From UBA5760 sp964649385 (GTDB taxonomy: Bacteria; Chloroflexota; Dehalococcoidia; Dehalococcoidales; UBA5760): DNA of 14,793 bases. Shown one piece after another: positions 6,961 through 14,639 of the stretch. The DNA is taken from positions 1 to 14,793 of the forward strand of contig CAZYRA010000021.1 in the NCBI GenBank assembly GCA_964649385.1, written 5' to 3'. Below the pieces are notes generated by a model, which saw only the letters and a list, made by a program, of their open reading frames with translations, was not told the origin of the DNA and searched no databases. Both the position numbers and the translations under genes were made by a program. Position 1 is the stretch's first letter, and every line of letters begins with the position of its first letter.

Positions 6961-7596
6961 CTATAGGGTAATCTTTCGCGGGCTTACCCGACACTTTTCC
7001 GCAGTAATGATTGCCTTGACCTCTGATACAGCCAGGTCAATTTCGTCATCCCTGTTTACTACTACATAGTCAAACAAGGCTAGTTGCTCTACTTCTCCCC
7101 CGGCAGTTTTTATGCGCAGGGCTAGATCAAAGGGTGTTTCAGTACAGCGTTGATTGAGCCGGCTGACGATCTCCTCCATAGATGGTGGCATAAGGATGAT
7201 GGAGATTACTTCCGGCAAGAGTTTTTTGATAGTAGCTGCTCCCTGAATATCAACCTTTACTATTGTGTCCTGTCCTTTTTCCAGGGCTTTTTGAACCGGT
7301 TGCTTAGGCACACCATACCAGTTCCCGTAAACATTAGCCCACTCCAGTAATCCCTCATTTCTTATCATCTCCTGGAATTCTCCCGGGGAGACAAAGTGGT
7401 AGTGCTCATTATCTCTCTCGTTGGCTCGCTTACCTCGTGTGGTTACCGTGGTGACATATTCTAGGGGGTAACCGGACTGTTTTATCCTAGTCAGAAGCGC
7501 ATCTTTACCTACGCCCGATGGTCCGGAAAGGACTATTAGTAAAGATCCTGGTAACAGGTCAAAAGGAGACTGGTTCTCACAGCTCACTTTTTTCAT
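6961..7596 (-). CDS. gmk: guanylate kinase
   Basis: This 211-residue cytoplasmic enzyme makes GDP from GMP and ATP. The P-loop GPSGVGKD is at residues 25-32, where the usual Ser/Thr after the lysine is Asp. The GMP-binding region follows as TTRGKRANERDNEHYHFV (52-69), then EWANVYGNWYGVP (85-97), VDIQGA (115-120) and the lid RLNQR (146-150). Relative to common Gmk, the 'RxGExxG' stretch reads RANERDN. Length and domain order are normal. An N-terminal extension of about 15 residues precedes the first strand. Its start overlaps the end of the remA-like gene by 20 bp, so the two are coupled. The reading frame is intact and I expect it to be functional. Confidence 0.95.
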   Translation of the reverse strand: MKKVSCENQSPFDLLPGSLLIVLSGPSGVGKDALLTRIKQSGYPLEYVTTVTTRGKRANERDNEHYHFVSPGEFQEMIRNEGLLEWANVYGNWYGVPKQPVQKALEKGQDTIVKVDIQGAATIKKLLPEVISIILMPPSMEEIVSRLNQRCTETPFDLALRIKTAGGEVEQLALFDYVVVNRDDEIDLAVSEVKAIITAEKCRVSPRKITL

Positions 7597-7870
7597 CGCT
7601 TGGCTCTAGCTTTAGTGCAGGGTTTTCCCGGCTGGCTTGTAGCCGTCCGGCAATGGTTTCTGGAGCCAGAGCTGCTAGAATAATATGCCCGTTGTCGGTG
7701 ATGATAACAGCCTTCGTTCTTCTGCCGTTGGTCATATCAATCAGCAGCCCTTTGTTTCTTCCCTCTTGAACAGCGCGCTTGGTAGGCGCTGAGTTCGGTG
7801 AGACTATGGCAATAACTCTGTTCATGGCTATTATATTGCCAAACCCAATGTGAACTGGCTCCATAATCAT
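7577..7870 (-). CDS. remA: RemA/DUF370 family protein
   Basis: This small (97-residue) DUF370 protein has the family hallmarks HIGFGNIIAMNRVIAIVSP near the N-terminus, then SAPTKRAVQEGR, GRRTKAVIIT and a hydrophobic AALAPETIAGRL end. In Bacillus subtilis RemA is a DNA-binding activator of biofilm matrix genes, and it too is encoded next to gmk. The role in this organism is not known. The ATG at 7870 is chosen because GAGG (7879-7882) lies eight bases upstream; a GTG at 7879 would overlap that site. The C-terminal 15-20 residues (charged, ending SDEKSEL) extend past the usual core. It overlaps gmk by 20 bp. Confidence 0.92.
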   Translation of the reverse strand: MIMEPVHIGFGNIIAMNRVIAIVSPNSAPTKRAVQEGRNKGLLIDMTNGRRTKAVIITDNGHIILAALAPETIAGRLQASRENPALKLEPSDEKSEL

Positions 7871-7920
7871 TATCAACACCTCGAAGATTAAGTTGTTTAT
7901 ATCTCTGTAATGCCTAATAT

Positions 7921-7947
7921 CTTATACTTTTGCCGGCGATTACGCAA
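7921..7947 (-). promoter_or_regulatory. possible promoter for remA-gmk
   Basis: On the minus strand TTGCGT (7942-7947), a short 15-bp spacer and TATAAG (7921-7926) lie about 50 bases before the remA-like start. The short spacer makes this weak. It lies back to back with the uspA promoter. Confidence 0.3.
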
Positions 7948-7953
7948 CTGTTC

Positions 7954-7982
7954 TTGACACGGCTTTGCCATTGCAATACCAT
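7954..7982 (+). promoter_or_regulatory. promoter for the second uspA gene
   Basis: TTGACA (7954-7959), a 17-bp spacer and TACCAT (7977-7982) precede the uspA gene, with a leader of roughly 60 bases. The -35 box is perfect; the -10 box is moderate. Confidence 0.5.
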
Positions 7983-8051
7983 AGCATAACCACCCATGAG
8001 GTAGAGGTAAAAGTAATCTAAGTGTGGTCGGCTTTCGAGAAAGGAGGCTTA

Positions 8052-8507
8052 ATGTTCAAAAAAATTCTGGTTTGTCTGGATGGTTCCAATCTTACTGAGC
8101 AGATTTTACCCTATGTTGCCGAAGTGGCGCTGCCTTCCGGTAGTAGGGTGGTGCTTCTCGAGGTTACCGTTCCACCAGGCGCTGTTGTCCAGCCGTTAGT
8201 CGGCTACTATCACGCCACCCCGCTGGAAAAGATTCAAAGAGACGGTGAAGTAGCTGGAGAATATCTACAGCGCGTGGCAAAGAAACTGCGCAGGAAGCGA
8301 CTTCACGTAGAGTGCGTCACTCTGCCCGGGGACCCCGGTAAGACTATTGTCAACTATGCTACCCAGAATGATATAGACCTTATCGCTATGGGTACCCATG
8401 GGCATAGCGGCTTGGGGCGTCTGGTCTTTGGTAGCGTGGCAGACTTTGTACTTAAGCAATCGGAGTTACCTATCCTGGTGAGAAAACCCAAGGAAACCAG
8501 GAAATAG
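8052..8507 (+). CDS. universal stress protein UspA, ATP-binding type
   Basis: This is a 151-residue single-domain Usp starting MFKKILVCLDGSN. The ATP-binding signature G-x2-G-x9-G-S is intact in GTHGHSGLGRLVFGS, followed by the final strand LPILVRKP. Such proteins are cytoplasmic dimers made under starvation or stress; the specific role here is unknown. An AAGGAGG site at 8041-8047 sits close before the ATG at 8052, and an upstream in-frame GTG at 8022 lacks a ribosome site and adds residues not typical of the family. It stands alone between the divergent remA-gmk pair and mutS, with its own promoter. It contrasts with the uspA gene in the trk locus, whose signature is degenerate. Confidence 0.94.
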   Translation: MFKKILVCLDGSNLTEQILPYVAEVALPSGSRVVLLEVTVPPGAVVQPLVGYYHATPLEKIQRDGEVAGEYLQRVAKKLRRKRLHVECVTLPGDPGKTIVNYATQNDIDLIAMGTHGHSGLGRLVFGSVADFVLKQSELPILVRKPKETRK

Positions 8508-8629
8508 CTGGCCTGCGGCACAGATTCGATTCATCTTCATAACCCGGAAGGTAAACCAGGTGGAAATAGGGTAAGGTAGACTAAAATCGTCCTTCTTTTT
8601 CACCGCAAATTCTAGTAGAATAGGCTTTG

Positions 8630-11221
8630 ATGGTAAAAGAAGGGCTAACCCCTGTTCGACAACAATACCTCAAGATAAAGCATGATTATCCTCAGGCTAT
8701 CGTCCTCTTTCGCTTGGGGGATTTCTATGAGACCTTCGATGAGGATGCCGGGATCACCTCACGGGAGTTGGATATTGTCCTGACCTCAAGAGAGATGGGT
8801 AAGGGGCACCGGGTGCCTATGGCCGGTATTCCTTATCATGCCCTGGATAACTATCTGGCAAGGCTTATTAATCGTGGCTATAAGGTTGCTATCTGTGAGC
8901 AGGTGACCAGGCCTGGTGATAGTAAGGGCATTGTTGAACGTGATGTGGTGCGAGTGGTAACACCGGGAACAGTCATTGAGCCCATCCTGCTTAACAGCAG
9001 AGCCAATAACTATCTGGTCAGCCTTGTGCTGGGTGATGAGGCAGCGGGTATTGCCTATGTTGATATCACCACCAGTGATTTTGCACTTACCCAAATACCT
9101 CTTGAGCGGGTTAATACAGAACTGGAGCGACTCAAGGCATCGGAGGTTATTACAGCGAATAGTGCTCAGTTGTCTGATTTGGAATTAACATCTCCGGTAA
9201 GCCGCCTTGATGATTACTGGTTTGAGCTGGATGGAGCCCAGCAGACATTACTTAAGCATTTTGGAGTGACCACCCTTGATGGCTACGGCTGCGGTCACCT
9301 CCCCCTGGCGATAAGAGCTGCCGGTGCTATCATTAGCTATATTAGAGAAACGCAGAAGGGGGTCTTGGGACAGCTAACCCGGCTTGCTACCTATTCTACG
9401 GATTCGTTTATGGCAATTGATGCGCAGACCCAGAAAAATCTGGAGCTGTTCCACTCAGGTCACTTACAGGGAGCCATCGGCTCCCTGCTCTCGGTGATTG
9501 ACCTGACTAAAACACCGATGGGGAGCCGGCTGCTGAAGCGCTGGCTAGGACAGCCCTTACTTGACATAACAGAGCTGACCAAGAGACAAGATGTCATCAC
9601 TTGGTTCTTCGATAACACCTTGGCTCGCAGCCAGATGATTTCCTGGCTTGATAAGGTAGCTGACCTGGAACGGTTGATTAATCGGGTGAGGAGTGATGTA
9701 GCCACCCCCCGCGAGTTAATCAGCCTAAAGCACAGTCTGGAGGTTCTTCCCAAACTCATTGAAGTAATCGACGCCGGTAATGAAGGTAATACTATCGATT
9801 GGCTTAGGAACGAACTCAAGCCACGCCAGGATGTTATTGATTTAATTACAGAGGCGCTGGAAGAATCGCCCCCCTCATCTTTGAGTGACGGCGGCGTAGT
9901 GCGAAGGGGGTTTTCCGAGGAGTTGGATAGCCTCCGTCTGGTAGTCAAGAATGCTAAGCAGTATCTGGCTAATCTGGAGCGTCAAGAACGAGAAAAGACC
10001 GGGATTAAATCACTCAAGGTCGGCTTCAATAGGGTTTTCGGTTACTATATTGAGATATCTAAGACTAACCTTGGCCAGGTGCCCCAGAGATACATTAGAA
10101 AGCAGACACTGGTTGGTGGTGAGCGCTTTTTCACTCCTGAACTAAAGGAGTATGAGTCCCTGATTCTAAATGCCCGTGACAGGATTGGTGAGCTTGAGTC
10201 GGATATCTTTCATCGGGTATGCTGCCAGGTAGCTACTGTCAGCGAGCGCATTCTGGCGGTTGCCGGCGCCCTGGCGAACATTGATGTTTTCTCCAGCCTG
10301 GCCGAGGTAGCGGTTCATTATGGCTATGTCCGGCCTAGGTTGACCACTGACAGTGAAATAGTCATTAACGGGGGGCGTCACCCGGTAGTAGAAAGGAGTC
10401 TGCCGGCAAGCAGCTTCGTACCCAATGATATCTATCTCTCCAATGATAATGCCCAGCTTATCATCCTTACCGGCCCCAATATGTCAGGTAAATCAACTTA
10501 CTTAAGGCAGGTCGCCTTAAGCGTTCTTCTGGCGCAGATAGGAAGCTTCGTTCCCGCCGATTCTGCTACCATCAGTCTGGTTGACTGTATATTTACCCGT
10601 ATCGGTGCAGGTGAGGATATCGCCGCTGGTCAGTCCACCTTTATGGTGGAAATGGTGGAGACAGCCAATATCCTGAATAATGCCACGCCACGCTCGCTAA
10701 TTATCCTTGATGAAATCGGCCGGGGCACCAGTACCTATGATGGACTTTCCATTGCCCGGGCAGTTTGTGAGTATATCCATAATAATTCCCGGCTGGGTGC
10801 CAAAACCCTCTTTGCCACTCACTACCATGAGCTGGTGGAGTTGGCCAGTGTTCTACCCCGGGTGAAAAACTTTAACGTGGCGGTAACCGAAGAGGGAGGA
10901 AGAGTAGTCTTCTTATACCGGATTGTACCTGGTGGGGTTGATAAAAGCTATGGCATCCATGTCGCTCAACTGGCAGGTTTACCCAGGTCGGTGGTGCAGC
11001 GGGCTAATGAGGTGCTGGAGGAAATGGAAGGAGACAGTGGTAGAAAGACGGGAGCACGAAAAAGCCCTAAGCGAAAGAAAGAGGCCGCCCAGCAGATATC
11101 ATTCTTCGGGCAAAAATCACCAGTGGTAGGAGATCTGGAAGGGCTTGACATAAACTCCCTGACGCCACTGGAGGCAATCAACAAGCTCTACGAACTGCAA
11201 AAGAAGGCAAGGGAGGGGTAG
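8630..11221 (+). CDS. mutS: DNA mismatch repair protein MutS
   Basis: This is a full-length (863-residue) MutS, which recognises base mismatches and small loops and starts repair. The mismatch-reading Phe-x-Glu motif is present as GDFYETF (residues 30-36). The connector and lever/clamp domains follow. The ATPase then has Walker A GPNMSGKS (615-622), the LILDEIGRGTS Walker B/signature region (D694, E695) and the THYHEL motif. A dimer-interface helix-turn-helix (SYGIHVAQLAGLP) and a C-terminal helix (LTPLEAINKLYELQKK), typical of the tetramerisation domain, close the protein. The ATG at 8630 is preferred over the adjacent TTG at 8627. No mutL is adjacent: the next gene is a convergent histidine kinase 41 bp away. 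Confidence 0.98.
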   Translation: MVKEGLTPVRQQYLKIKHDYPQAIVLFRLGDFYETFDEDAGITSRELDIVLTSREMGKGHRVPMAGIPYHALDNYLARLINRGYKVAICEQVTRPGDSKGIVERDVVRVVTPGTVIEPILLNSRANNYLVSLVLGDEAAGIAYVDITTSDFALTQIPLERVNTELERLKASEVITANSAQLSDLELTSPVSRLDDYWFELDGAQQTLLKHFGVTTLDGYGCGHLPLAIRAAGAIISYIRETQKGVLGQLTRLATYSTDSFMAIDAQTQKNLELFHSGHLQGAIGSLLSVIDLTKTPMGSRLLKRWLGQPLLDITELTKRQDVITWFFDNTLARSQMISWLDKVADLERLINRVRSDVATPRELISLKHSLEVLPKLIEVIDAGNEGNTIDWLRNELKPRQDVIDLITEALEESPPSSLSDGGVVRRGFSEELDSLRLVVKNAKQYLANLERQEREKTGIKSLKVGFNRVFGYYIEISKTNLGQVPQRYIRKQTLVGGERFFTPELKEYESLILNARDRIGELESDIFHRVCCQVATVSERILAVAGALANIDVFSSLAEVAVHYGYVRPRLTTDSEIVINGGRHPVVERSLPASSFVPNDIYLSNDNAQLIILTGPNMSGKSTYLRQVALSVLLAQIGSFVPADSATISLVDCIFTRIGAGEDIAAGQSTFMVEMVETANILNNATPRSLIILDEIGRGTSTYDGLSIARAVCEYIHNNSRLGAKTLFATHYHELVELASVLPRVKNFNVAVTEEGGRVVFLYRIVPGGVDKSYGIHVAQLAGLPRSVVQRANEVLEEMEGDSGRKTGARKSPKRKKEAAQQISFFGQKSPVVGDLEGLDINSLTPLEAINKLYELQKKAREG

Positions 11222-11262
11222 GGAAGGACTATTGTACAAATAGAGAGGATGGCTGTATTCTG

Positions 11263-13584
11263 TCAGTGACTGCTGTGACTTGGTTGCGTCGGGATATCCA
11301 CTGTTATCGTGGTGCCCTTACCAGCGGTTGATTTCACTTTGAGGCTGCCATTAAGGAGGTAAGCTCGTTCCTGCATACCCATTAGTCCCAGCTTGCCCCT
11401 ACGGGCAAAGCCACTCAGGATTTCTGGCACTTTAAAACCGATACCATTATCTTTGATACTGAGTTTGACCTTACCTCGGCCGAAGTCAACTCTAACGATA
11501 GCCCCGGTCGCCTCGGCATGTTTTCTGATATTCCGCAGCGCCTCTTGAGTAATACGGAATAGCAAAGCCTCAGCTTCGGACGATAGCCGTTGCTCGGAGC
11601 CGATTACCTCAAGACGGCAGCTTAGCTTTTCCTCTGTATTCACATCCGTGGTCAGGGATTCTAGCGATGGTATCAATCCGAACTGGTCTAAAAGCCCCGG
11701 TCGTAACTCGTGGCTGAAGCGGCGCACCTCTTCCAGCATACTGTCAATCTTAAGTCTTAGCTGCTCCAGCCGACGGACAACCTTTTCCGATAACTGTTCT
11801 TTCATTATGATTATATCAACATCAGTATAAAGGTCGGCTAGGGACTGGGCTGTCTCATCGTGTAGCTCGCGGGAGACTCTCTTACGCTCTTGTTCTTGGG
11901 CCCTGGTTATCTCTCTGATGTAAAACTGCATATCGTCTCTCAGTCGCTTCTGCTCGGTTATATCAGTCCAGTTAACCAGGAGGTACCTGGAACCGTCATT
12001 ATGTGTTACCGGTGCCGAGGTTACCTCAACCCAAAACCGCTCCCCATCCCTCTTTTGAAAGAGCTCCTCCCTTTTGCCTATTCTCCCTCTCAAGGCTTCC
12101 TGCAAGTCCTTACTGAACTTGTGCCGGATCTCTTCCGTCCACCAAGGGTAGGGGGGTTTTTTACCCAGGAGATCTCTAGAGGGAAACCGGGTCATCCTCT
12201 CCAGTGCCGGATTTACATACCTTACCGATAAATCTGAATTGATGACCACTATCGGATTAGGAGAATTATTCAGCAAGTTGGAACTGAATTCCTCACTCTT
12301 CTGTAGCGCTTCTTCGACTTGCTTACGTTCAGTGATATTGGTTATTATGCCATCAATCAATATCACGTTTCCTTTGTCATCGGTGACTGGTACACCATGA
12401 TCCCTGACCCAGCGTACCTGCCCGGTGTCTTTGTGGACTACTCGATACTCGTAGTTATGTTCAGCCTTACTTTCGTAAGCTCTGACATAGGCCTCTATGG
12501 CACTGGCCCTATCTTCAGGGTGGACCGATTTCGGCCAGGTATAACGGTCGTTGTAGAAGTCTTCCGGGAAATATCCGGTCCATTCCCCATATCTCTCAGA
12601 TACAAAAATTGTCGTTGAGGTCTCATCGGGCAGGGAAGAATATATCGTAATCGGGATATTCCGAATCAGGCTCTCGTATTTTTCCTTCAGTCTCTTGATT
12701 TCAGCCTCTGCCTGCTTACGCTCGGTGATATCGGTTATTATGCCGTCAAACAATATCAGGTTTCCTTTTTCATCGGTGACTGGCACACCATGGTCCTTGA
12801 CCCATCGTACTTGTCCGGTGTCTTTGTGAACAATCCGGTATTCGGAGAGATACGGCCGTTTCTTCTGCCAGGACTCGATATAGGTCTTCAACTCTCCTTC
12901 TCTGTCTTCAGGGTGGACCGTTTTTGGCCACGCCCAGGGATCTTGATAGAAGTCCTGTGGGGAGTATCCGGTCCAGTCCCTATATCTCTCAGAGATAAAG
13001 GTCATTGTGCATGTCTCATCGGGCAAACCAGAATATATGGTATCGGGGATATTCCTAATCACGCTCTCGTATTTTTCCTTCAGCCTTTTCGTTTCCTCTT
13101 CCGCCTGTTTGCGTTCCGTGATGTCGGAGAGCAGACCGTCGGCATATTTCATACCGTTCTTTTCGTAGGTTGCCACCGCTCTGTCGTGTACATAGATCCA
13201 CTTACCGTCCCTTCTCTTGAAGCGATACTCGATATTGTAGGGCTGCTTATTCTCAATTAATGCTTTGTAAACAGCTTTAACCCTTTCAACATCATCGGGA
13301 TGAACTCTATCAAACCAGCTTGCCCACTGGCCCATCTCGTATTCTTCATCAGGGGTATAGCCAGTGATTGACTCCACATTCTGGCTTATGAAGACAACAC
13401 GGCTGTCTTTGTCTGTCGTCCATATTACGTCGGGGATATGGGATACCAACGAGCGGTATTTCGCTTCGCTCTCACGCAGCGCCTTCTCCACCAGCTTATC
13501 CCTAGCTGCCTCCCTTAAGGCGACATCCCGCTTGCGCAGCCCCGGTAATTCGTTGGACGGTTGCCCTTTTTTCTTAACTGGCAT
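11263..13584 (-). CDS. soluble multi-PAS sensor histidine kinase (NarX/DegS type)
   Basis: This 773-residue kinase has no signal peptide or membrane span, so it senses in the cytoplasm. Four PAS/PAC units are visible: about 38-160, 161-291, 292-422 and 424-550. Each ends in a DITERKQ-like PAC motif; the third is NITERKQ and the fourth DITEQKR. The HisKA_3 dimerisation domain follows, with the phospho-acceptor His575 in RELHDETAQ. The HATPase domain has its N-box at N685 (EALRNIRKHA), G1 as DNGIGF (712-717) and G2 as GKLGLMGMQER. No haem- or flavin-binding signature is obvious, so the signal is unknown. It lies 93 bp after the response regulator on the same strand, its likely partner. PAS units two and three are a recent duplication. 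Confidence 0.95.
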   Translation of the reverse strand: MPVKKKGQPSNELPGLRKRDVALREAARDKLVEKALRESEAKYRSLVSHIPDVIWTTDKDSRVVFISQNVESITGYTPDEEYEMGQWASWFDRVHPDDVERVKAVYKALIENKQPYNIEYRFKRRDGKWIYVHDRAVATYEKNGMKYADGLLSDITERKQAEEETKRLKEKYESVIRNIPDTIYSGLPDETCTMTFISERYRDWTGYSPQDFYQDPWAWPKTVHPEDREGELKTYIESWQKKRPYLSEYRIVHKDTGQVRWVKDHGVPVTDEKGNLILFDGIITDITERKQAEAEIKRLKEKYESLIRNIPITIYSSLPDETSTTIFVSERYGEWTGYFPEDFYNDRYTWPKSVHPEDRASAIEAYVRAYESKAEHNYEYRVVHKDTGQVRWVRDHGVPVTDDKGNVILIDGIITNITERKQVEEALQKSEEFSSNLLNNSPNPIVVINSDLSVRYVNPALERMTRFPSRDLLGKKPPYPWWTEEIRHKFSKDLQEALRGRIGKREELFQKRDGERFWVEVTSAPVTHNDGSRYLLVNWTDITEQKRLRDDMQFYIREITRAQEQERKRVSRELHDETAQSLADLYTDVDIIIMKEQLSEKVVRRLEQLRLKIDSMLEEVRRFSHELRPGLLDQFGLIPSLESLTTDVNTEEKLSCRLEVIGSEQRLSSEAEALLFRITQEALRNIRKHAEATGAIVRVDFGRGKVKLSIKDNGIGFKVPEILSGFARRGKLGLMGMQERAYLLNGSLKVKSTAGKGTTITVDIPTQPSHSSH
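12319..13104 (-). repeat. tandem duplication of a 393-bp PAS-coding unit
   Basis: The two units, 12712-13104 and 12319-12711, are exactly 393 bp (131 codons) each and in frame. The proteins they encode match at 90 of 131 residues by hand count, and the DNA is also visibly alike, for example around the PAC motif. The similarity drops in the centre of the PAS fold (the TYIESWQ region against AYVRAYE), the part that can affect ligand or signal specificity. Confidence 0.85.
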
Positions 13585-13677
13585 ATCCTACTCTTTCAAT
13601 AAAGTAAACCTTTTTAAAAGTAGCCAGGATGAAAACAGAGGTGGTATTAGGGGTAAGGAAGTAAGTCGGATATCCGG

Positions 13678-14352
13678 TTATGTCTCTCCCTTACTGGCAA
13701 TGTCATCAGTGCTAATCAGCCCTTCCTTCAAAGCATAAAGGGCGGCTTCGGTGCGTGACTCGACTCTCAGCTTCCTGAAGATATTGACTAGGTGAGTACC
13801 AACTGTGTTATCGGTAATGTTAAGCTCACTGGAAATCTGTTTATTGCTCATTCCGCGGGCGGTTAGCTTGAGTACCTCCAGCTCACGTTTGCGCAATTCG
13901 TTAGCGCCTGATTCAGCGCTGTCTGTCCCAGAGGTCAGCCTACGTAGAATCTTACTGATAGCCTCGATGTTAAAGATGCCCTTACCGGAGTGAATCATAC
14001 GAATGGACTCTATCAATTCGCTACGTGGAGTATTCTTGAGCAAATAGCCATCCACGCCAGCTTGTATCGAGGCAATTACGTAGTGGTTGTACTTGTAGGC
14101 GCTGAGCATTAGGACAGCGGTCTTCGGGCAAGTCTGCTTAATCTGTCTGGCAGCATCAATACCGGTAAGCTTGGGCATGTTAACATCGAGTATGGCAACA
14201 TCCGGGCGAAGTTCCTGTGTTAGCTTGACTGCTTCTTCACCATCCTCTGCCATTGCAATACACTCCAGCCCCTCCTCATCCTGAAAGAGACGGCACAAGC
14301 CCTCCCTGAATAACGGATGGTCATCAGCAATCAGTACCCTTATTTTCCCCAT
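13678..14352 (-). CDS. NarL/FixJ-family response regulator
   Basis: This 224-residue regulator has a receiver domain (about 3-120) with the acidic pair D10-D11, phospho-acceptor D56 (VAILDVNMP), S84 and K106. A short linker leads to a LuxR-type helix-turn-helix (about 152-215, RELEVLKLTARGMSNKQISS), with ITDNTVGTHLVNIFRKL as the recognition region. All phosphorylation residues are present. It should be phosphorylated by the histidine kinase encoded 93 bp downstream. The ATG at 14352 is chosen because family alignment starts there, with a GGGGGAG site just before it; a TTG at 14364 is possible but adds only MGEI. Its promoter and the operator candidates in the spacer suggest regulated or self-regulated expression. 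Confidence 0.95.
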   Translation of the reverse strand: MGKIRVLIADDHPLFREGLCRLFQDEEGLECIAMAEDGEEAVKLTQELRPDVAILDVNMPKLTGIDAARQIKQTCPKTAVLMLSAYKYNHYVIASIQAGVDGYLLKNTPRSELIESIRMIHSGKGIFNIEAISKILRRLTSGTDSAESGANELRKRELEVLKLTARGMSNKQISSELNITDNTVGTHLVNIFRKLRVESRTEAALYALKEGLISTDDIASKGET

Positions 14353-14408
14353 AATCTCCCCCAAAGTACCTCTCTCTAGAATCGGTCACCTCAACCCCAT
14401 TTAGGCTC

Positions 14409-14437
14409 ACTATAATGCTTGATAATTATTGTGTCAA
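14409..14437 (-). promoter_or_regulatory. strong promoter of the response regulator-kinase operon
   Basis: On the minus strand a perfect TTGACA (14432-14437), a 17-bp spacer and TATAGT (14409-14414) precede the regulator by about 55 bases. The -35 box is embedded in two overlapping palindromes, which would put it under repressor or activator control. Confidence 0.65.
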
Positions 14438-14443
14438 GTGACA
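14432..14443. promoter_or_regulatory. palindrome over the -35 box of the regulator promoter
   Basis: TGTCA-AG-TGACA is a perfect inverted repeat that covers the -35 box (TGTCAA on this strand). A second, looser repeat, CTTGATA ... TGTCAAG (14418-14438, one mismatch per arm pair), spans the spacer. A protein bound here would block or alter use of the promoter. The binder is unknown. Confidence 0.4.
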
Positions 14444-14462
14444 GTTGTATTAATACGATTGT

Positions 14463-14478
14463 TTGTGATTTATCACAA
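14463..14478. promoter_or_regulatory. CRP/FNR-family-like operator palindrome
   Basis: TTGTGATTTATCACAA is an inverted repeat with 7-bp arms and a 2-bp centre. It resembles sites of the CRP/FNR superfamily (TGTGA-N4-TCACA here; CRP itself prefers N6). It lies about 26 bp upstream of the leftward -35 box and about 34 bp upstream of the rightward -35 candidate, a normal place for an activator or dual regulator. No such regulator is encoded in the window. Confidence 0.45.
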
Positions 14479-14511
14479 GAATCTTTGAGCAAAAATATAT
14501 AGTATATGTGA

Positions 14512-14540
14512 TAGACCTCTTGTCAAAGCGGTAATATAAT
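14512..14540 (+). promoter_or_regulatory. possible promoter of the SDR gene
   Basis: TAGACC (14512-14517), a 17-bp spacer and a perfect TATAAT (14535-14540) precede the SDR start by about 100 bases. The -35 box is weak, which would fit activator dependence. Confidence 0.4.
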
Positions 14541-14639
14541 AGAATAGCCTATACTAATCCAGTGCGAAAATAATTCGTTGGTGGTGTTAGGAGCAACGAT
14601 CTGGGTGCTAAAGTAAAAAGATATAAGGAGGATATGAAA

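Noticed and set aside
6937..6961. CGGCC ... GGCCG inverted repeat at the pit/gmk junction as a bidirectional terminator
   Set aside because: The arms are only 5 bp with a 12-base loop, no T-tract follows on either strand, and it overlaps the coding end of pit.
8573..8600. AAG/GAC stem followed by CTTTTT between uspA and mutS as a terminator
   Set aside because: The stem needs a 3-base bulge and has only six pairs, so the call is too weak to list.
9460..9948. 162-codon minus-strand ORF inside mutS
   Set aside because: It is antisense to the conserved MutS core; its composition is typical of a shadow frame.
11222..11262. Short CTATT/AATAG hairpin between mutS and the kinase gene
   Set aside because: It is AU-rich, five pairs long and has no T-run; it is not a credible terminator, although the genes converge here.
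13667..13676. CGGATATCCG palindrome between the response regulator and kinase genes
   Set aside because: A 10-bp palindrome next to a stop codon with no promoter nearby is likely chance.
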